From Stomorhina lunata (lineage: Eukaryota > Arthropoda > Insecta > Diptera > Rhiniidae): 64,000 nucleotides of DNA. The stretch covers positions 80,142,040 through 80,206,039 of the forward strand of contig OW121741.1 of the NCBI GenBank assembly GCA_933228675.1, written 5' to 3'. Both the position numbers and the translations under genes were made by a program. Shown here piece by piece: positions 22,644 through 35,605 of this stretch. Numbering within the stretch: position 1 is the stretch's first letter; each line of letters starts with the position of its first letter. The notes under the pieces were generated by a model that was not told where the DNA came from, ran no database searches, and saw nothing but the letters and a program-made list of their open reading frames with translations.

Positions 22644-24237
22644 GCTATCTCGAAAACGGCTCTAACGATTTCGATAAAATTTGGACAGTGGGTATCTTTT
22701 TTGATGTATAGGTCGAAGAAGAAGGGACTTTTGGAACTTTTACCTCTAAGAGGGTAAAAACGGGTAAAAAGGGGAAAAAATCGAAAACGCTATGTCTCCT
22801 AAAGTAATAGGTATAGAAACAAAATTAAAATTACGTTTTAAATAGCTTTGAAAATAAGCGGACAGGTGTTTGGTACTTTTTTGAAACTATGTCCGATAGG
22901 GGGTAAAAAAGGGTGAAAATAGTTTTTTTTGGCACCTTTTTAACCCACTCTTATATTTTAAACTAAAGAATATAGAAAGAAACTTGGTACTGCAATCAAT
23001 AGATGTAAAAGAAACATGAAACTCGTATTTGGTACTTTTTTGATTTTGGAGCCAAAATGGGTAAAAAAGGGATAAAATGATAACTTAACATCTCCAAAGT
23101 AATATGAATAGGAACATTATACATTATGTTAAATGCGTTTTAAAAAAATGTACCGAATTCAATTGGCACCAAAAAAGTACCAAATATACATATGGAACTT
23201 TTAGAAATTAGGGAATAAAAAGGGGGAAAAATTAGTATTATTTTTAACAAATGAATGTTTGTCTGTATGTATGTTCTTTATAAAATAGTAAACTGTGAAT
23301 TTGATTGTGTTATGCTCTTTAGCGAAGATGTTGCGGATAAGCCGGCAAAGGTTTTAAAGTTGATAAGACTAATTTCCGACAGATGGCGCCACTGAAAATT
23401 ACCAAAAATTAATTAAATCGTAAACTGTACATTTGATCATGCTATGATCTTTAGCAAAGTTGTAGCGCATGAGCCGACGAAGGCTTTTTAGTTGGTATGA
23501 ATAATTTCCGACAGGTGGTGCTACAGAAACTTACTCAAAGTCAATTTAATCGTAATCTGTACATTTAATCATGCTACAATCTTTAGCAAAGTTGTTGCAC
23601 ATGAGCCGACGAAGGTTTCTTAGTTGGTATGAAGAAATTTCGACAGGTGGCGCTACTGAAATTTACTCAAAGTCAATTTAATCGTATGCTGTACATTTAA
23701 TCATGCTATAATCTTCAGCAAAGTTGTTACGGATAAGCCGAAGAAGGTTTATGAATTGGAATAAGCAAAGTCCGACAGGTGGCGCACTACTCAAAATGAA
23801 TTAAATCGTAAACTGTGCATTTGATCATGTTATAATCATAAGCAAAGTTGTTACGAATAAGCAGACAAAGGTTTCTTATATGGTACGAACAACTTCAGGT
23901 GGCGCCACTTAAAACTACTCAAAACGAATTAAATCGTAAACTGTGCATTTGATCAGACTATAATCTTTAGCAAAGTTGTTGCGCATGAGTCGACAGAGGT
24001 TTCTGTTGATATGAATAATTTCCAAAATTATTCAAAATGAGTTAAACTGTAAACTATGCAAACTATGTGTTGGTCGGACAAAATAAATCAAATAATTCAA
24101 AATTAACTGAATATTTCTACAATGTCTTTCCTCTAAATTTATTTTAGCACTTTATAATATAAAATATATAAAAACTTTAAAATTTTCCTCAAAATGCTTA
24201 TCATAAAGCTCCGAGCAAGGCTCGGTCTACCAGGTAC
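22573..24237 (+). mobile_element. Element Z1, Helitron-like non-autonomous element
   Basis: Begins TCTTATATTCTTAAACGAGC followed by an internal TA microsatellite. It ends with hairpin CCGAGC-AAG-GCTCGG, 9-10 nt, then GGTAC at 24237. The ends are defined by empty-site comparison of Z2 and Z3, which insert between A and T. The interior has GGGTAAAAAAGGG-type motifs and then a tandem block of ~130-bp units (separate entry). No Rep/helicase frame is present. The GTAC end is not the canonical CTRR of Helitrons, so assignment to that group is by structure only. Confidence 0.7.
23330..24020 (+). repeat. Internal ~124-132-bp tandem repeats of Z1
   Basis: The anchor AATTAAATCGTAAACTG or a close variant occurs at 23411, 23543, 23675, 23799 and 23927, spaced 132, 132, 124 and 128 bp. 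Each unit also has AGCAAAGTTGTTGCGCATGA, GCCGACGAAGGTTTCTTA and CAGGTGGCGCCACTGAAA. The other Z copies carry different numbers of these units, so the repeat number varies between copies. Confidence 0.85.
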
Positions 24238-24358
24238 TATAGAGCTTATTTATGCAAAATTTACTTCAATTTTGGTTTTTGAGCCAATATTAAGGAAATT
24301 ACTAACGGAATGACAATCTCAATATACCCCCCATTTTTTGTTGATGGTGGGTATAAAA
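24238..24358 (-). mobile_element. Element Y fragment (Y3)
   Basis: Directly follows the Z1 end. It contains TAGAGCTTATTTATGCAAAATTTA, then the Y start region inverted, ending TTGATGGTGGGTATAAAAAT. A large interior part of Y is missing. Confidence 0.65.
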
Positions 24359-25041
24359 ATGCTCATATATTATTTTCTTGGTAAGACTCGGAATGAAGCA
24401 TGCTTGCACTCTAAGCCATCAATTTAATTTCTATAATGTTGCCATATGTATATTAACACAATATGTCATCACACCAGACCATATATTCACAATTCATTTT
24501 AGATCAGTATTGGAACAGTCTATTTTTAGTGGAATTGTCAACGAATGTCTCAACATATCTCTATTTCAATAGCTCCCAATTTGGTTCCAATGCCCCTATT
24601 TGGACCAAAAATACTACAACGTCAATACATAGTAAATAGTGGTAAAGTCTACTAGTAGATTTCGTAGGAACTTTTAATATTAAAAGTCAATTAAAGATAA
24701 AATTGGATGACGAAAAGTAGGTAAGCAGTACTGATGACATTTATCAAAAGAACAATAGTATTCCTTCTCTGCCGGGTATTGTCTATAATTTTCATGGATG
24801 TACGTTGTTTCCGTATGTAAGGCTTTTATATAAATACTATAGAGTAACACATACCTAATAATACTGTCAATATTTGCAGACTCAATTGGGTTACAACAGA
24901 ATAAGACCAACTAAATGCATAGTAGAAACTAATGAATGTACACATTAGGGTTATTCATTTTTTTCCAAATTTGTGTTTTCATTACCTAAAATTCGGTATT
25001 TATAACTTGTATCTTACCGAGACCGAGTGAAGTCATATGAA
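24359..25041. other. Spacer, no feature recognised
   Basis: Unique-looking sequence with only short open frames lacking domains (24378-24572 and, reverse strand, 24680-24910). Confidence 0.5.
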
Positions 25042-25354
25042 AACAAATAAGAGTGTTATATTCGGCTGTGCCGAATCTTATAAACCCACCATTAAGTTGT
25101 GTTAAATTTGGAAACATATCTCATATATCTACAAGGGTGCAGCAAATTCAAAACGTGGACCAAATTGGAAAAAAGTTGTAACGCTAGTTGGTATTGTTGA
25201 TAAAATATTTGGAATAACTTCGGTTGCAGTAGCTTTATAGTTCAACATTCAAAAGTGTGTAAGTGGTTTCCCTAGTATTTATTTACTTTGAAAGAAAATC
25301 GTTATCGTAACCGGCTTTACATTAATCTTATCTTATATACTTAAACGAGCAATA

Positions 25355-25411
<57 letters not shown>

Positions 25412-26975
25412 ACATCTCGAAAACGGCTCTAACGATTTTGATCAAATTTTGACAGTGGGTATCTTTTTTGATGCATAGGTCGTAGAAGAAGGAACTTTTG
25501 GAACCTTTGCCTCTAAGAGGGTAAAAACTGGTAAAAAGAGGAAAAATCGAAAACGCCATATCTCCTAATGTAATAGGTATAGAAACAAAATTAAAATTAC
25601 GTTTTAAACAGCTATGCAAATAAGCAGACAGATGTTTGGTACTTTTTTGAAACTATGTTCGATAGGGGGCAAAAAAGGGTGAAAGTAGTTTTTTCGGTAT
25701 CTTTTTAACCCACTCTTTTATTTAAAACTAAAGAATATAGAAAGAAACTTTGTATTGCAATCAATAGATGTGAAAGAAACATTAAACATGTATTTGGTAC
25801 TTTTTTGATTTTGGGGCCAAAATGGGTAAAAAAGGGATAAAATTATAACTTAACATCTCAAAAAGAAATATGAATAGGAACATTATGTTAACTGCGTTTT
25901 AATTAAATGTACCGAATTCAATTGGTACCAAAAAAGTAACAAATATGCATATGGAACTTTTTGAAATTAGGGGATAAAATGTAATATATGTATGTTCTTT
26001 ATAGAATAGTAAACTGTGAATTTGATCATGTTATTCTCTTTATCGAAGATGTTACGGATAAGCCGGCGAAAGTTTTTAAGTTGATAATGATTTCCGACAG
26101 ATGGCGCCACTGAAAATTACTAAAAGTTAATTAAATCGTAAACTGTACATTTGACCATGCTATGATCTTTAGCAAAGTTGTAGCGCATCAGCCGGCAAAG
26201 GCTTTTTTGTTGGTATGAATAATTTCCGACAGGTGGCGCTACTGAAACTTACTCAAAGTCAATTTAATCGTAAGCTGTACATTTAATCATGCTATAATCT
26301 TCAGCAAAGTTGTTACGGATAAGCCGAGGAAGGTTTATGAATTGAAGTGAGCAAGGTCCGACAGGTGGCGCCACAGAAAATTACTCAAAGTGAATTAAAT
26401 CGTAAACTGTGCATTTGATCATGTTATTATCATAAGCAAAGTTGTTACGCATAAGCAGACAAAGGTTTCTTAGTTGGTATGAACAACTTCAGGTGGCGCA
26501 ACTGAAAACTACTCAAAATGAATTAAATCGTAAACTGTGCATTTGATCAAGCTATAAGTTGTTGCGCATGAGTCGACGGAATTTCTGTTGGTATGACCAA
26601 TTTCCAAAATTTTTAAAATGAGTTAAACTGTAAACTATGCAAACTATGTGTTATAAATAAAATAATTCAAAACTAACCGAACATTTGTACAATGTATTTC
26701 CTCAAAATTTATTTTACTACTTTATAAAATAAAATATATAAAAATTTAAAAATTTGCCTCAAAATGCTTATCATAAAACTCCGAGCAAGACTCGGTCAAC
26801 CGGGTACTAAGTTGTTAAATACTTTTCGTTTAGCTTAATATTTAGTTAGGATAAACAAGTTGATAGTAATACGACAGGTCCACATATTTTGCTAGGAGTT
26901 CCTAATGCATCTACCATATAGATACATAAGCTTAGTTTGCTGCTTGTACCTCAGAATCTTTTTGATTGTAGATAT
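25042..26975 (-). mobile_element. Outer terminal duplication of the inverted Y4 element, split by Z3
   Basis: Begins AACAAATAAGAGTGTTATAT with the TTCGGC-TGT-GCCGAA hairpin, and is followed at 26976 by a second terminus in the same orientation. Without Z3 (1482 bp) the segment is about 452 bp, matching the doubled terminus at 14641-15712. Confidence 0.7.
25326..26807 (+). mobile_element. Element Z3, Helitron-like, inserted in Y4
   Basis: Starts TCTTATCTTATATACTTAAA at 25326 and ends CCGAGCAAGACTCGG-TCAACCGGGTAC at 26807. The flanking Y sequence ACATTAA | TAAGTTGTTAAATAC is continuous in the Y copy at about 27252-27275, so the insertion went between A and T with no target duplication. The interior has a TA tract and four to five ~130-bp units. 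Confidence 0.8.
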
Positions 26976-28666
26976 AACAAGTAAGAGTGTTATATTCGGC
27001 TGTGCCGAATCTTATATACCCACCATCAAGTTGTGTTAAATTTAGAAACATATCTCATATATCTACAAGGGTGCAGCTAATTCAAAATCTGCACCAAAAC
27101 TGGAAAAATCGCTAAGCTATTTGGTATTGTTGGTAAAACCTTTGGACTAAATAAGGTTTCCGTAGCTTTATAGTTCAACATTCAAAAATATTTTAGTGGT
27201 TTCCCCAGTATTTACTTTGATCAAAATTCGGTCTCATAACCAGGTATAGTTTTACATTAATAAGTTGTTAAATACTTTTCGTTGTGATTAATATGTAGTT
27301 AGGCTAAACACGTTAATAGTAATACGACAGGTCCATATATTTCGTTATGAGTTCCTAATGCATTCATCATATATAAAGTCTGAGCTGAACATTGATTGAT
27401 GCCTATATAATTTCATAGGTGCAATCTTAATATAATGAATGTACCTCCAAATCTTTTTGATTGTAGATATAAAAAGGGGATGTTATATATATTATATAAG
27501 AATTATAGCCAAATGTTGACCGATTATAACAAAATTTTACACACTGGCTGGTATTTATAGAGAGCTTATTCTTGCAAAATTTAGTGACCATAGCTATCAT
27601 AGTTTCTAATTTAATAGCTTTTAACTGGCCTTTGCTAAAATTTTTGGTTTCCGTGAGTGTTTTTCACATGAAAGCTAAAGTCAAATATGGACTGATTCCT
27701 ATAAAATTTGATAAACTGATCAAAAATTGCATAAAACTTCCCTATTTTAAATTTAATCGTCATAGCTATTACAATTGTATTCAATTTATCAGCATTAATG
27801 TGTTTCCCCGGGCGGGGTTATATGGGAGCTCTAACTAAATTTAAACCGATTTTGTCCATTTTCAACACACATCTTTTTCAAGATATCCAAAATACTTTTG
27901 TAAAATTTTGTCCCTCTAGCTCTTTTCGTTAAGGCGCTATCGTGCTTTTATCTGACGGACAGACGGACATAAACAACCTTTTCTTTATGTATTTTTGTGT
28001 TTCCATAAGTTTTTTATATGGGAGCTATGGTCAAATGGTGACCGATTGTGACGAAATTTTGCACACTGGCTGGCATTGACATAAGACTTCCTTGTGCTGA
28101 ATTTAGTCTTACTAGCTCTTGTAGTTAAGGAGCTATCACGATTTTATCTGACGGACAGACGGACATAAATCCCCTTTTCTTTTTGAATTTTTGTGTTTTC
28201 GTAAGTTTTTTATATGGGAGCTAGGTCAAATAGTTACCGATTGTGACAAAATTTTGCACACTCGCTGGCATTGATATAAGACTTTCTTGTGCCAAATTTA
28301 GTGATTATACCTATTATACTTTTAGATTTATTGGCATTTAAGTGTATTTTAGGTGAAATTTTGGCTGTTTCCGTAAGTTTTTTGTATGGGAGCTATGACT
28401 AAATGTCAACCGATTTTGATGAAATTTTACATGCTGTCTAGGGTTTATGCAAAACTTCTATATACCAAATTTTATCATCATAGCTATAATAGTTTGTCAT
28501 ATATTAGCAAATAAGCGATTAGCGTAGGCGAGGTTATACGGGAGCTATGGTCAAATGTTAACCGATTTTGCCCAATTTCAATACCAAAATTTTCTTAGTG
28601 ATGAAGAATGTTTTTGTTAAGTTTCATTGAGCTAGCTCCTTTCGTTTAGGCGTTATCGTGATTTCA

Positions 28667-28704
<38 letters not shown>

Positions 28705-28857
28705 GGACAGACAGACGGACATCGCTCAATCGTCTTAGAATTTCATAAGGATTCAGAATATATATCGTTTTTGATTTTTGGGCCAATATTAAGGAAATTA
28801 CAAACGGAATGACAATCTCAATATACCCCCCATTCTTTTTGATGGTGGGTATAAAAA
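26976..28857 (-). mobile_element. Inverted element Y4, terminus and first body unit
   Basis: AACAAGTAAGAGTGTTATAT and the GCCGAA hairpin mark the terminus. The body runs to TTTTTGATGGTGGGTATAAAAA at 28857. The GTCY tract appears inverted as a long GACA/GGAC run at about 28664-28722. The part after 27475 is repeated twice more downstream. Confidence 0.75.
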
Positions 28858-31555
28858 GGGGATGTTATATATATAAGAACTATAGCCAAATGTTGACCGA
28901 TATTTACAAAATTTTACATACTGGTTGGTATTAATATAAAGTTTATTTGTGCAAAATTTAGTGACCATAGCTGACATAGTTTATAATTTAATAGCTTTTA
29001 ACTGGCGTTTTTGGCATTTTAGTGGTTACCGGGAGCGGTTTTTATATGAAAGCTATGGTCAAAAGTGGACCGATTCCAATAAAATTTGACATACTAACTG
29101 AAAGTTGCATAAAACTTCTCTGTTCTTAATGTAGTAGTCATAGATTTTGAGAATTTTATTAAATTTGTTAGCATAAATGTGATTCCCGAGGCAGGGTTAT
29201 ATGGGAGCTCTTACTAAATGTGAACCGATTTTACCCATTTTTAGCACACAGATTCTATAATATATCGAAAATATTATTGTTAAATTTTTTCTCTCTAGCT
29301 TTTGTATTTAAGGAGCTATCGCGCTTTTCTCTGACGGAAAGACGGACACAGACCGTGTTTTCTTATTGTATTTTTGCGTTTCTGTAAGTTTTTTACATGG
29401 GAGCTATGGTCAAATAGTAGCCGATTGTAACAAAATTTTGCACACTGGCTGGCATTCATATAAGACTTCCTTTTGTAAAATTTTGTTACTGTAGCCCTTT
29501 TCGTTAAGGCGCTATCGAGCTTTTATCTGACGGACAGACGGACATAAACCCCCTTTTCTTTTTGTATTTTTGTGTTTCCGTAAGTTTTTTATATGGGAGC
29601 TATGGTCAAATGGTGACCGATTGTGACAAAATTTTGCACACTGGTTGGAATTGACATAAGACTTCCTCGTGCTAAATTTAGTGGTTATATCTGTTATAGT
29701 TTTAGATTTATTGGCATTTAAGTGTATTTTAGGTGAAATTTTGGCTGTTTCCGTATGTTTTTTGTATGGGAGCTATGACTAAATGTCAACCGATTTTGAT
29801 GAAATTTTACACGATGCCTAGGGCTTATGCAAAACTTCTATATACCAAATTCATCATAGCTATTATAGTTTGTCATTTATTAGCAAATAAGCGATTAGCA
29901 TAGGCGAGGTTATACGGGAGCTATGGTCAAATGTTAACCGATTTTGCCCAATTTCAATACCAAAATTTTCTCAGTGATGAAGAATGTTTGTACTAAGTTT
30001 CATTGAGCTAGCTCCTTTCGTTTAGGCGTTATCGTGATTTCAACAGACAGACAGACAGACAGACGGACAGACAGACGGACAGACAGACGGACATCGCTCA
30101 ATCGTCTTAGAATTTCATAAGGATTCAGAATATATATCGTTTTTGATTTTTGGGCCAATATTAAGGAAATTACAAACGGAATGACAATCTCAATATACCC
30201 CCCATTCTTTTTGATGGTGGGTATAAAAAGGGAATGTTTTATAAATATAAGAATTATAGCCAAATGTTGACCAATTTGTAACAGAATTTCAAACATTGGC
30301 TGGTATTTACATAAAGCACAGCAATTGCTGTCATAGTTTCTAATTTAATAGCTTTTAACTGGTCCTTGTTAAATATTTTTTGGTTTCCGGGAGTGTTTTT
30401 TATATGAAAGCTATAGTCAAATATGGACCGATTCCTATAAAATTTGATATACTGACCAATAGTTGCATAAAACTTCTTTATTCTAAATTTTGTCGTCATA
30501 GCTATTACAATTGTACTCAATTTATCAGCATTCTTGTGTTTCCCGGGGTGGGGTTATATGGAAGATCTAACTAAATGTGAACCGATTTCACCCATTTTCA
30601 GTACACAACTTTTGTTACATATCAAAAATACTTTTGTAAAATTGTGTCTCTCTAGCTTTTGTAGTTAAAGAACTGTCGCGCTTTTATCTGACGGACATAA
30701 ATCTCCTTTTCTTTTTGTATTTTTGTGTTTCCGTAAGTTTTTTATATGGATGCTATGGTCAAATGGTGACCGATTGAAACAAAATTTTGAACACTATCAG
30801 GCATTCACATAAGACTTCCTTTTGTGAAATTTTGTTGCTGTAGCCCTTTTAGTTAAGGCGCTTTTATCTAACGGACAGACGGACATAAACCCCCTTTTCT
30901 TTTTGTATTTTTGTGTTTCCGTAAGTTTTTTATATGGGAGCTATGGTCAAATGGTGACCGATTGTGACAAAATCTTGCACACTGGCTGGCATTCACATAA
31001 GATTTCCATGTGCTAAATTTAGTGGCCAAAACTCTTACAGTTTATTATTTATTGGCATTTAGGCTGTTTCCGTAAGTTTTTTATATGGGAGCTTTCGTTA
31101 AATGTGAACCGATTTCGATGAAATTTTATATGCTGCCTAGTGCTTATGTAAAACTTCTAGATACCAAATTTTGTCATCATAGCTATTATAATATATTAGC
31201 AAATGAGCGATTAGTCTAGACGAGGTTATACGGGAGCTATGGTCAAATGTTAACCGATTTTGCCCAATTTCAATACCAAAATTTTTTAATAGATAACGGA
31301 TGTTTTTGCTAAGTTTCAGTGAGCTAGCTACTTTCGTTTAGGCGTTATCGTGATTTCAACAGACAGACAGACGGACAGACAGACGGACAGACAGACAGAC
31401 AGACGGACAGACAGACGGACATCGCTCAGTCGTCTTAGAATTTCATAAGGATTCAGAATATATATCGTTTTTGATTTTTGAGCCAATAAGGAAATTACAA
31501 ACGGAATGACAATCTCAATATACTCCCCCATTCTTTTTGATGGTGGATATAAAAA
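27476..31555 (-). repeat. Three head-to-tail copies of the Y element body
   Basis: The same ~1.35-kb body is repeated: 27476-28857 (1382 bp), 28858-30229 (1372 bp) and 30230-31555 (1326 bp). Each ends GATGGTGGGTATAAAAA or a close variant. Junctions join that end to an internal GATATAAAAAGGGGATG-like sequence, present as such at about 27466-27482, so exchange at ATAAAAAGGG can explain the array. Each unit holds inner ~190-bp repeats carrying GACGGACAGACGGACATAAA and TTTTTTATATGGGAGCTATG. Short reverse frames over the GACA runs are repeat artefacts. Confidence 0.85.
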
Positions 31556-33004
31556 CATCTTTGGAAAAAATGAAACACCCTAATGCACACATGTGTAGGG
31601 GATGTTAAGTGTATTAGTAATGTACACATGTACCTTTCAAATCAAATCAAAATGTAAAAAGTGTCGATGCAGAGAGTGAAGTAATATCTAATAAACAGAA
31701 ACAGAATTATTAAATCAAATCAATATGACAAGTGATAAATGGTTTTAGTCAAATATGTAGTGTAGAAGTGACAGAAATGATTGAATACAAATAAAAATAT
31801 TCTGTAAATTATAAAATTATTGTAAAAGACCGTGATTATGACCAGACTATGACAGTACCATTGACAAGGGCTATACCTGTAGCTAACAATGACTACATCT
31901 ACGACTAGAGCAATGACTATAAGGTAATTGCTTTATTTTTAAATAAATTTTTTTATGAAACTTTATGCTTATTTTACTTACTAAAAGTTGGTCAATATTA
32001 ATTACTTGCTTTATATGGTAAGTAAACTCCACCATGTGGCTAGTTTGTTAATAAAAAAAAAAAACTAATAAATAAGATGAGTTTAAAATTCAATTACCTT
32101 CAGTTTGTTTTAATTTTTATGTAACACAATTTTAGTTTTTTTTTTGTCCAGTTTTGTTTTAGTACTTCCCATATAAATGAAGTAAAATTGAAAAGAATAA
32201 AACCCACATCCAACCGGTAGTCAATATTTTTCTCATTAACTCATAAAAAAAAGAAGAAAATAATTTAAAAAGCATCACAAGAGCAATATATGCCACAACA
32301 TCAGCAACAGCTAAAGTTGTAGTAAAGCAACAATTTGCAATAAATAAAACAACAGCAAAAACATGTTGTTCGCAACTAAAAGTGAAAACAATGAAGCAAC
32401 TGCAACAAGAATCCATACATCAAACAAACAACTCAAAACAACATCAACAAACATGCTATCATTAAAATAAAAGAGGAGTAGATACCCTACACCATAAGAG
32501 ATTGAAGGTAGGTATATTGGGTACATCAAATGGTTGGACTTAGTTATAATTCTTATTCCAATAAAAGCTTTAAAGAACTTTTTAATGATGACAAAAGTTT
32601 AATTGAAAAGAAATTTGAAGTCCTTCCGATTTCATCGAATGACTGAATTTCGATGAAATCGTTTGACCGATTTCGAAGAAATCGATATTGTTCTTTCAAA
32701 ACCTGGTACGGAAAGGAGTCTAAAAAAATAGTTCAACTACAAATGTGTCTTAATATCTAAATACAGGGTAGATTAGAATATTTATCCCATGAGATATAAC
32801 ATCGTCCCACAATCGGTCAACTAGAAGGACTCGGCTAACTACAGAATATCAGGAATAGCATATACATATACTTTTTAGCTTATAGAATACGAATTGGAAT
32901 CTCACGATCCCAATGGTAATAGTTGTTAACAATGTTTTTTTCTGTTCGATTTTGGGTACTAAAGTGTCTTAAAGATCAAACATAGGGTATTTCGGAAAAC
33001 ATAG
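31556..33004. other. Non-repetitive region, no gene supported
   Basis: Includes a CAA/ACA-rich stretch at about 32280-32450. Reverse-strand frames at 32159-32416 and 32311-32529 are hydrophobic, but they are overlapping frames of the same skewed DNA with no recognisable domain or splice context. A TTTCGATGAAATCG palindromic motif lies near 32650. Confidence 0.45.
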
Positions 33005-34071
33005 GGGGTAAAATCAGGAAAAATTGAAAACGTTATATCTCCTAAAGTAAAAGGTATAGAAACGAAATTAAAATAACGTTTTGAACAGCTATAAAAATAA
33101 GCGGACAGGTGTTTGGTACTTTTTTCAAACTATGTCCGATAGGGCGTAAAAAAGGGTGAACATATTTTTTTTTGGTACTTTTTTGACCTACTCTTATTTT
33201 GTAAACCAAAGAATATAGAAAGGAACTTTGTACTGCAGTCAATAGATATGAATGATAAATTGAATACGTATTAGGTACTTTTTTGATTTTGGGGCCAAAA
33301 TGGGTAAAAAAGGGATAAAATGATAACTAAACATCTCAAAAAGAAATATGAATGCTTTCTAAAAAAATGTATCGAATTCAGTTGGTACCAAAGAAGTATC
33401 AAATATGCATATAAAACTTTTTTGAAATTACGGGATAAAAAGGGGAAAAAATGAGTAATGTTATAACTTTTAAACAATTGAATGTTTGTATGTATGTAGA
33501 ATAGTAAACTATGAATTTAATCATGTTATGCTCTTTAGAGAAGATGTTTGCGGATAAGCCGGCGAAGGTTTTTAAGTTGGTAGAACTAATTTCCGCCAGG
33601 TGGCGCCACTGAAAATTACTAAAATTTAATTAAATCGTAAACTGTGCATTTGATCATGCTATGATCTTTAGCAAATTTATAGCGTATAAGCCGACGAAGG
33701 TTAAGTAATTGGTCCGACAGGTGGCGTCACTGAAAATTACTCTAAATTAATTAAATCGTAAATTGTGTATTTGAATATGTTATGATCAACTACAAAATGA
33801 ATTAAATCGTAATCTATGCAAAGTTGTTGCGCATGAGCCGACAGAGGTTTCTATTGGTATGACCAATTTCAAAAATTTTTCAAAATGAGTTAAACTGTAA
33901 ACTATGCAATTTATGTGTTGATCGGACAAAATAATTTTAAATAAACTGGATATTTGTGTAATGCCTCTAAATTTATTTTAGTACTTTATAAAATAAAATA
34001 TATGAAAGCTTTAAAATTTGACTCAAAATTATTATCACAAAGCTCCGAGCAAGACTCGGTCAACCAGGTAC
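33005..34071 (+). mobile_element. Element Z4, 5'-truncated Helitron-like copy
   Basis: From about 33005 it follows the Z interior (ATCTCCTAAAGTAAAAGGTA, GGTGTTTGGTACTTTTTT, AATAGTAAACTATGAATTT, GGTGGCGCCACTGAAAATTA). It ends with hairpin CCGAGC-AAG-ACTCGG and CAACCAGGTAC at 34071. The TC start and TA tract are missing. Fewer ~130-bp units remain than in Z1. Confidence 0.75.
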
Positions 34072-34929
34072 TAGATATATGAAACGTATATTAATTCGCA
34101 TATCTTAATGAGCGTATCACAAAAGCGTTCTTTGTTTAATCCACTAAAAGAAGGGACAAACCCGTGACTTTACATCTAGTAATAAAAAATAGTGTAGGGT
34201 AACTTATAGCCTATCTAAACTGAGTAAAGCACTTTTTCAAAATTTTTTTTCAACTTTAACTGTGTAAATAATTCTCAACTATTACATGAACTTTACACTC
34301 AAACTTATTTATGCAAACGCTAGCTTTAGGACACGTATATATAGATATACATTATATACATTTTTTAAACAAAAATTTTAAATTGTCTATATGTCTTCTA
34401 ATAGCTCATGATTATATGAAGTTATATTTAGTTCAGAAAGTTGTAGATTGAATAGTCGTTAGACTGGAGCAACCTGAACGCCGTACGTATATTTAATAGA
34501 ATGGGTCAGATTGGAACGGCTTCAGAAAATCCGACACACACTTAAGCGATATACTCCAACACGCAGATTAAAAGTTTAACACGCACCATGATCTTTGGCA
34601 CTCATTTCTCGGGGATAAACAAAGTGGTACCTTTTGCACTCTAAATGATGATACAACCACTCGGACTTAGGACAGATTAACTGCATAACCCAGCGCGCAG
34701 TTGTGTCTTTAGCTTCAGATTACCTACTTATTATCGCTAGTAGGTACCTACTTATTATCGCTAGTATTATCGATTCTGAAGGCCTTAAATTAACTAGAAT
34801 GAGGCAGACTGGAACGGCTTCAGAAAAGCCAATTCAGCGATCCACAATTACCCTCTGACAGATAAAAGCAGCTTCATCTCCTATAGTGGAATACCCGTAT
34901 TGAGGCCATACTTCTCAGCAAAAGAAGTA
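34072..34929. other. Spacer, possibly including degraded LINE sequence
   Basis: Contains a diverged direct repeat: GATTGGAACGGCTTCAGAAA near 34510 and GACTGGAACGGCTTCAGAAA near 34807, about 297 bp apart. A 21-22-bp local duplication (ACCTACTTATTATCGCTAGTA) lies at about 34723 and 34746. It may be upstream coding remnant of the LINE fragment that follows, but frames are too broken to say. Confidence 0.4.
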
Positions 34930-35537
34930 AGACTAGCAAATGAGGGTAGGGCTGACGTTCCAAGAATTTTCCAGCTGAACCGTAATATCAGCAGGATGAA
35001 AATTTAAGACAAGAGAAACTGTCGGCTAGATCACTTGAAGAGCTGCAAACCACGCACAAGAATTGCTAAGTTGTGGTTCACAGTTCGATCTTTCCGAGAG
35101 AGACAGAGCGAAAAACTATATAAACCTTCAGTCTCGGACACGTCAGAACTTTTTAAGCCCGGTAAATTAGAGGCCATCTACACAACAAAGCCTATCCATG
35201 CTAATGCTAAACCACCTGGGAAACCGCAAATGTGGAACCATTGTACATATTCCTCCTGTCACCAGATGTTAATACATTCAAAGTTTTTCTCTTCCCCCAG
35301 CTGACCAGCCAACTACCTGCAGCTTATCACCCCAGCATCACTACATCCGTTTTTACCTTTCAGATCGTATTAGGTTTGAACAAGCGACAGCCTTATGAAA
35401 GAACGGTATTAGTTGCGTTTGACCTGTTAAAAACCTTTGACACGGTTTGTCATGACACCCCCTTTGTCGCAATGCACAGTGGGATAATGGAAAAATATAA
35501 TGGAAATAAGTCCGCAACTTCTAAATCGTTAAGCTGA
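34930..35537 (+). pseudogene. Degraded LINE reverse transcriptase fragment
   Basis: Two overlapping frames (35035-35304 and 35232-35537) carry pieces of a jockey/CR1-like reverse transcriptase. PIHANAKPPGKPQM precedes the catalytic part, and QIVLGLNKRQPYERTVLVAF followed by DLLKTFDTVCHDT matches RT motif A (usual form ALDLSKAFDTVNH) with its Asp. The YADD motif and everything downstream are absent, and the frame is broken between the two pieces. It differs from the intact LINE at 46508-52250 and seems an older family. Confidence 0.65.
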
Positions 35538-35605
35538 TTTTCAAATAATTTTAGGTGCATATAGCAGAAGTGTTGGGAAGCTTAAAAAAACAGGGAAAAT
35601 GGGGC

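Noticed and set aside
30000..31558. Reverse frames rich in Arg-Leu-Ser-Val repeats
   Set aside because: Translations of the GTCY/GACA microsatellite inside Y elements.
32159..32529. Hydrophobic reverse-strand frames
   Set aside because: Two overlapping frames of a CAA/ACA-rich strand give leucine/phenylalanine/valine by composition; no domain, no conserved start context.
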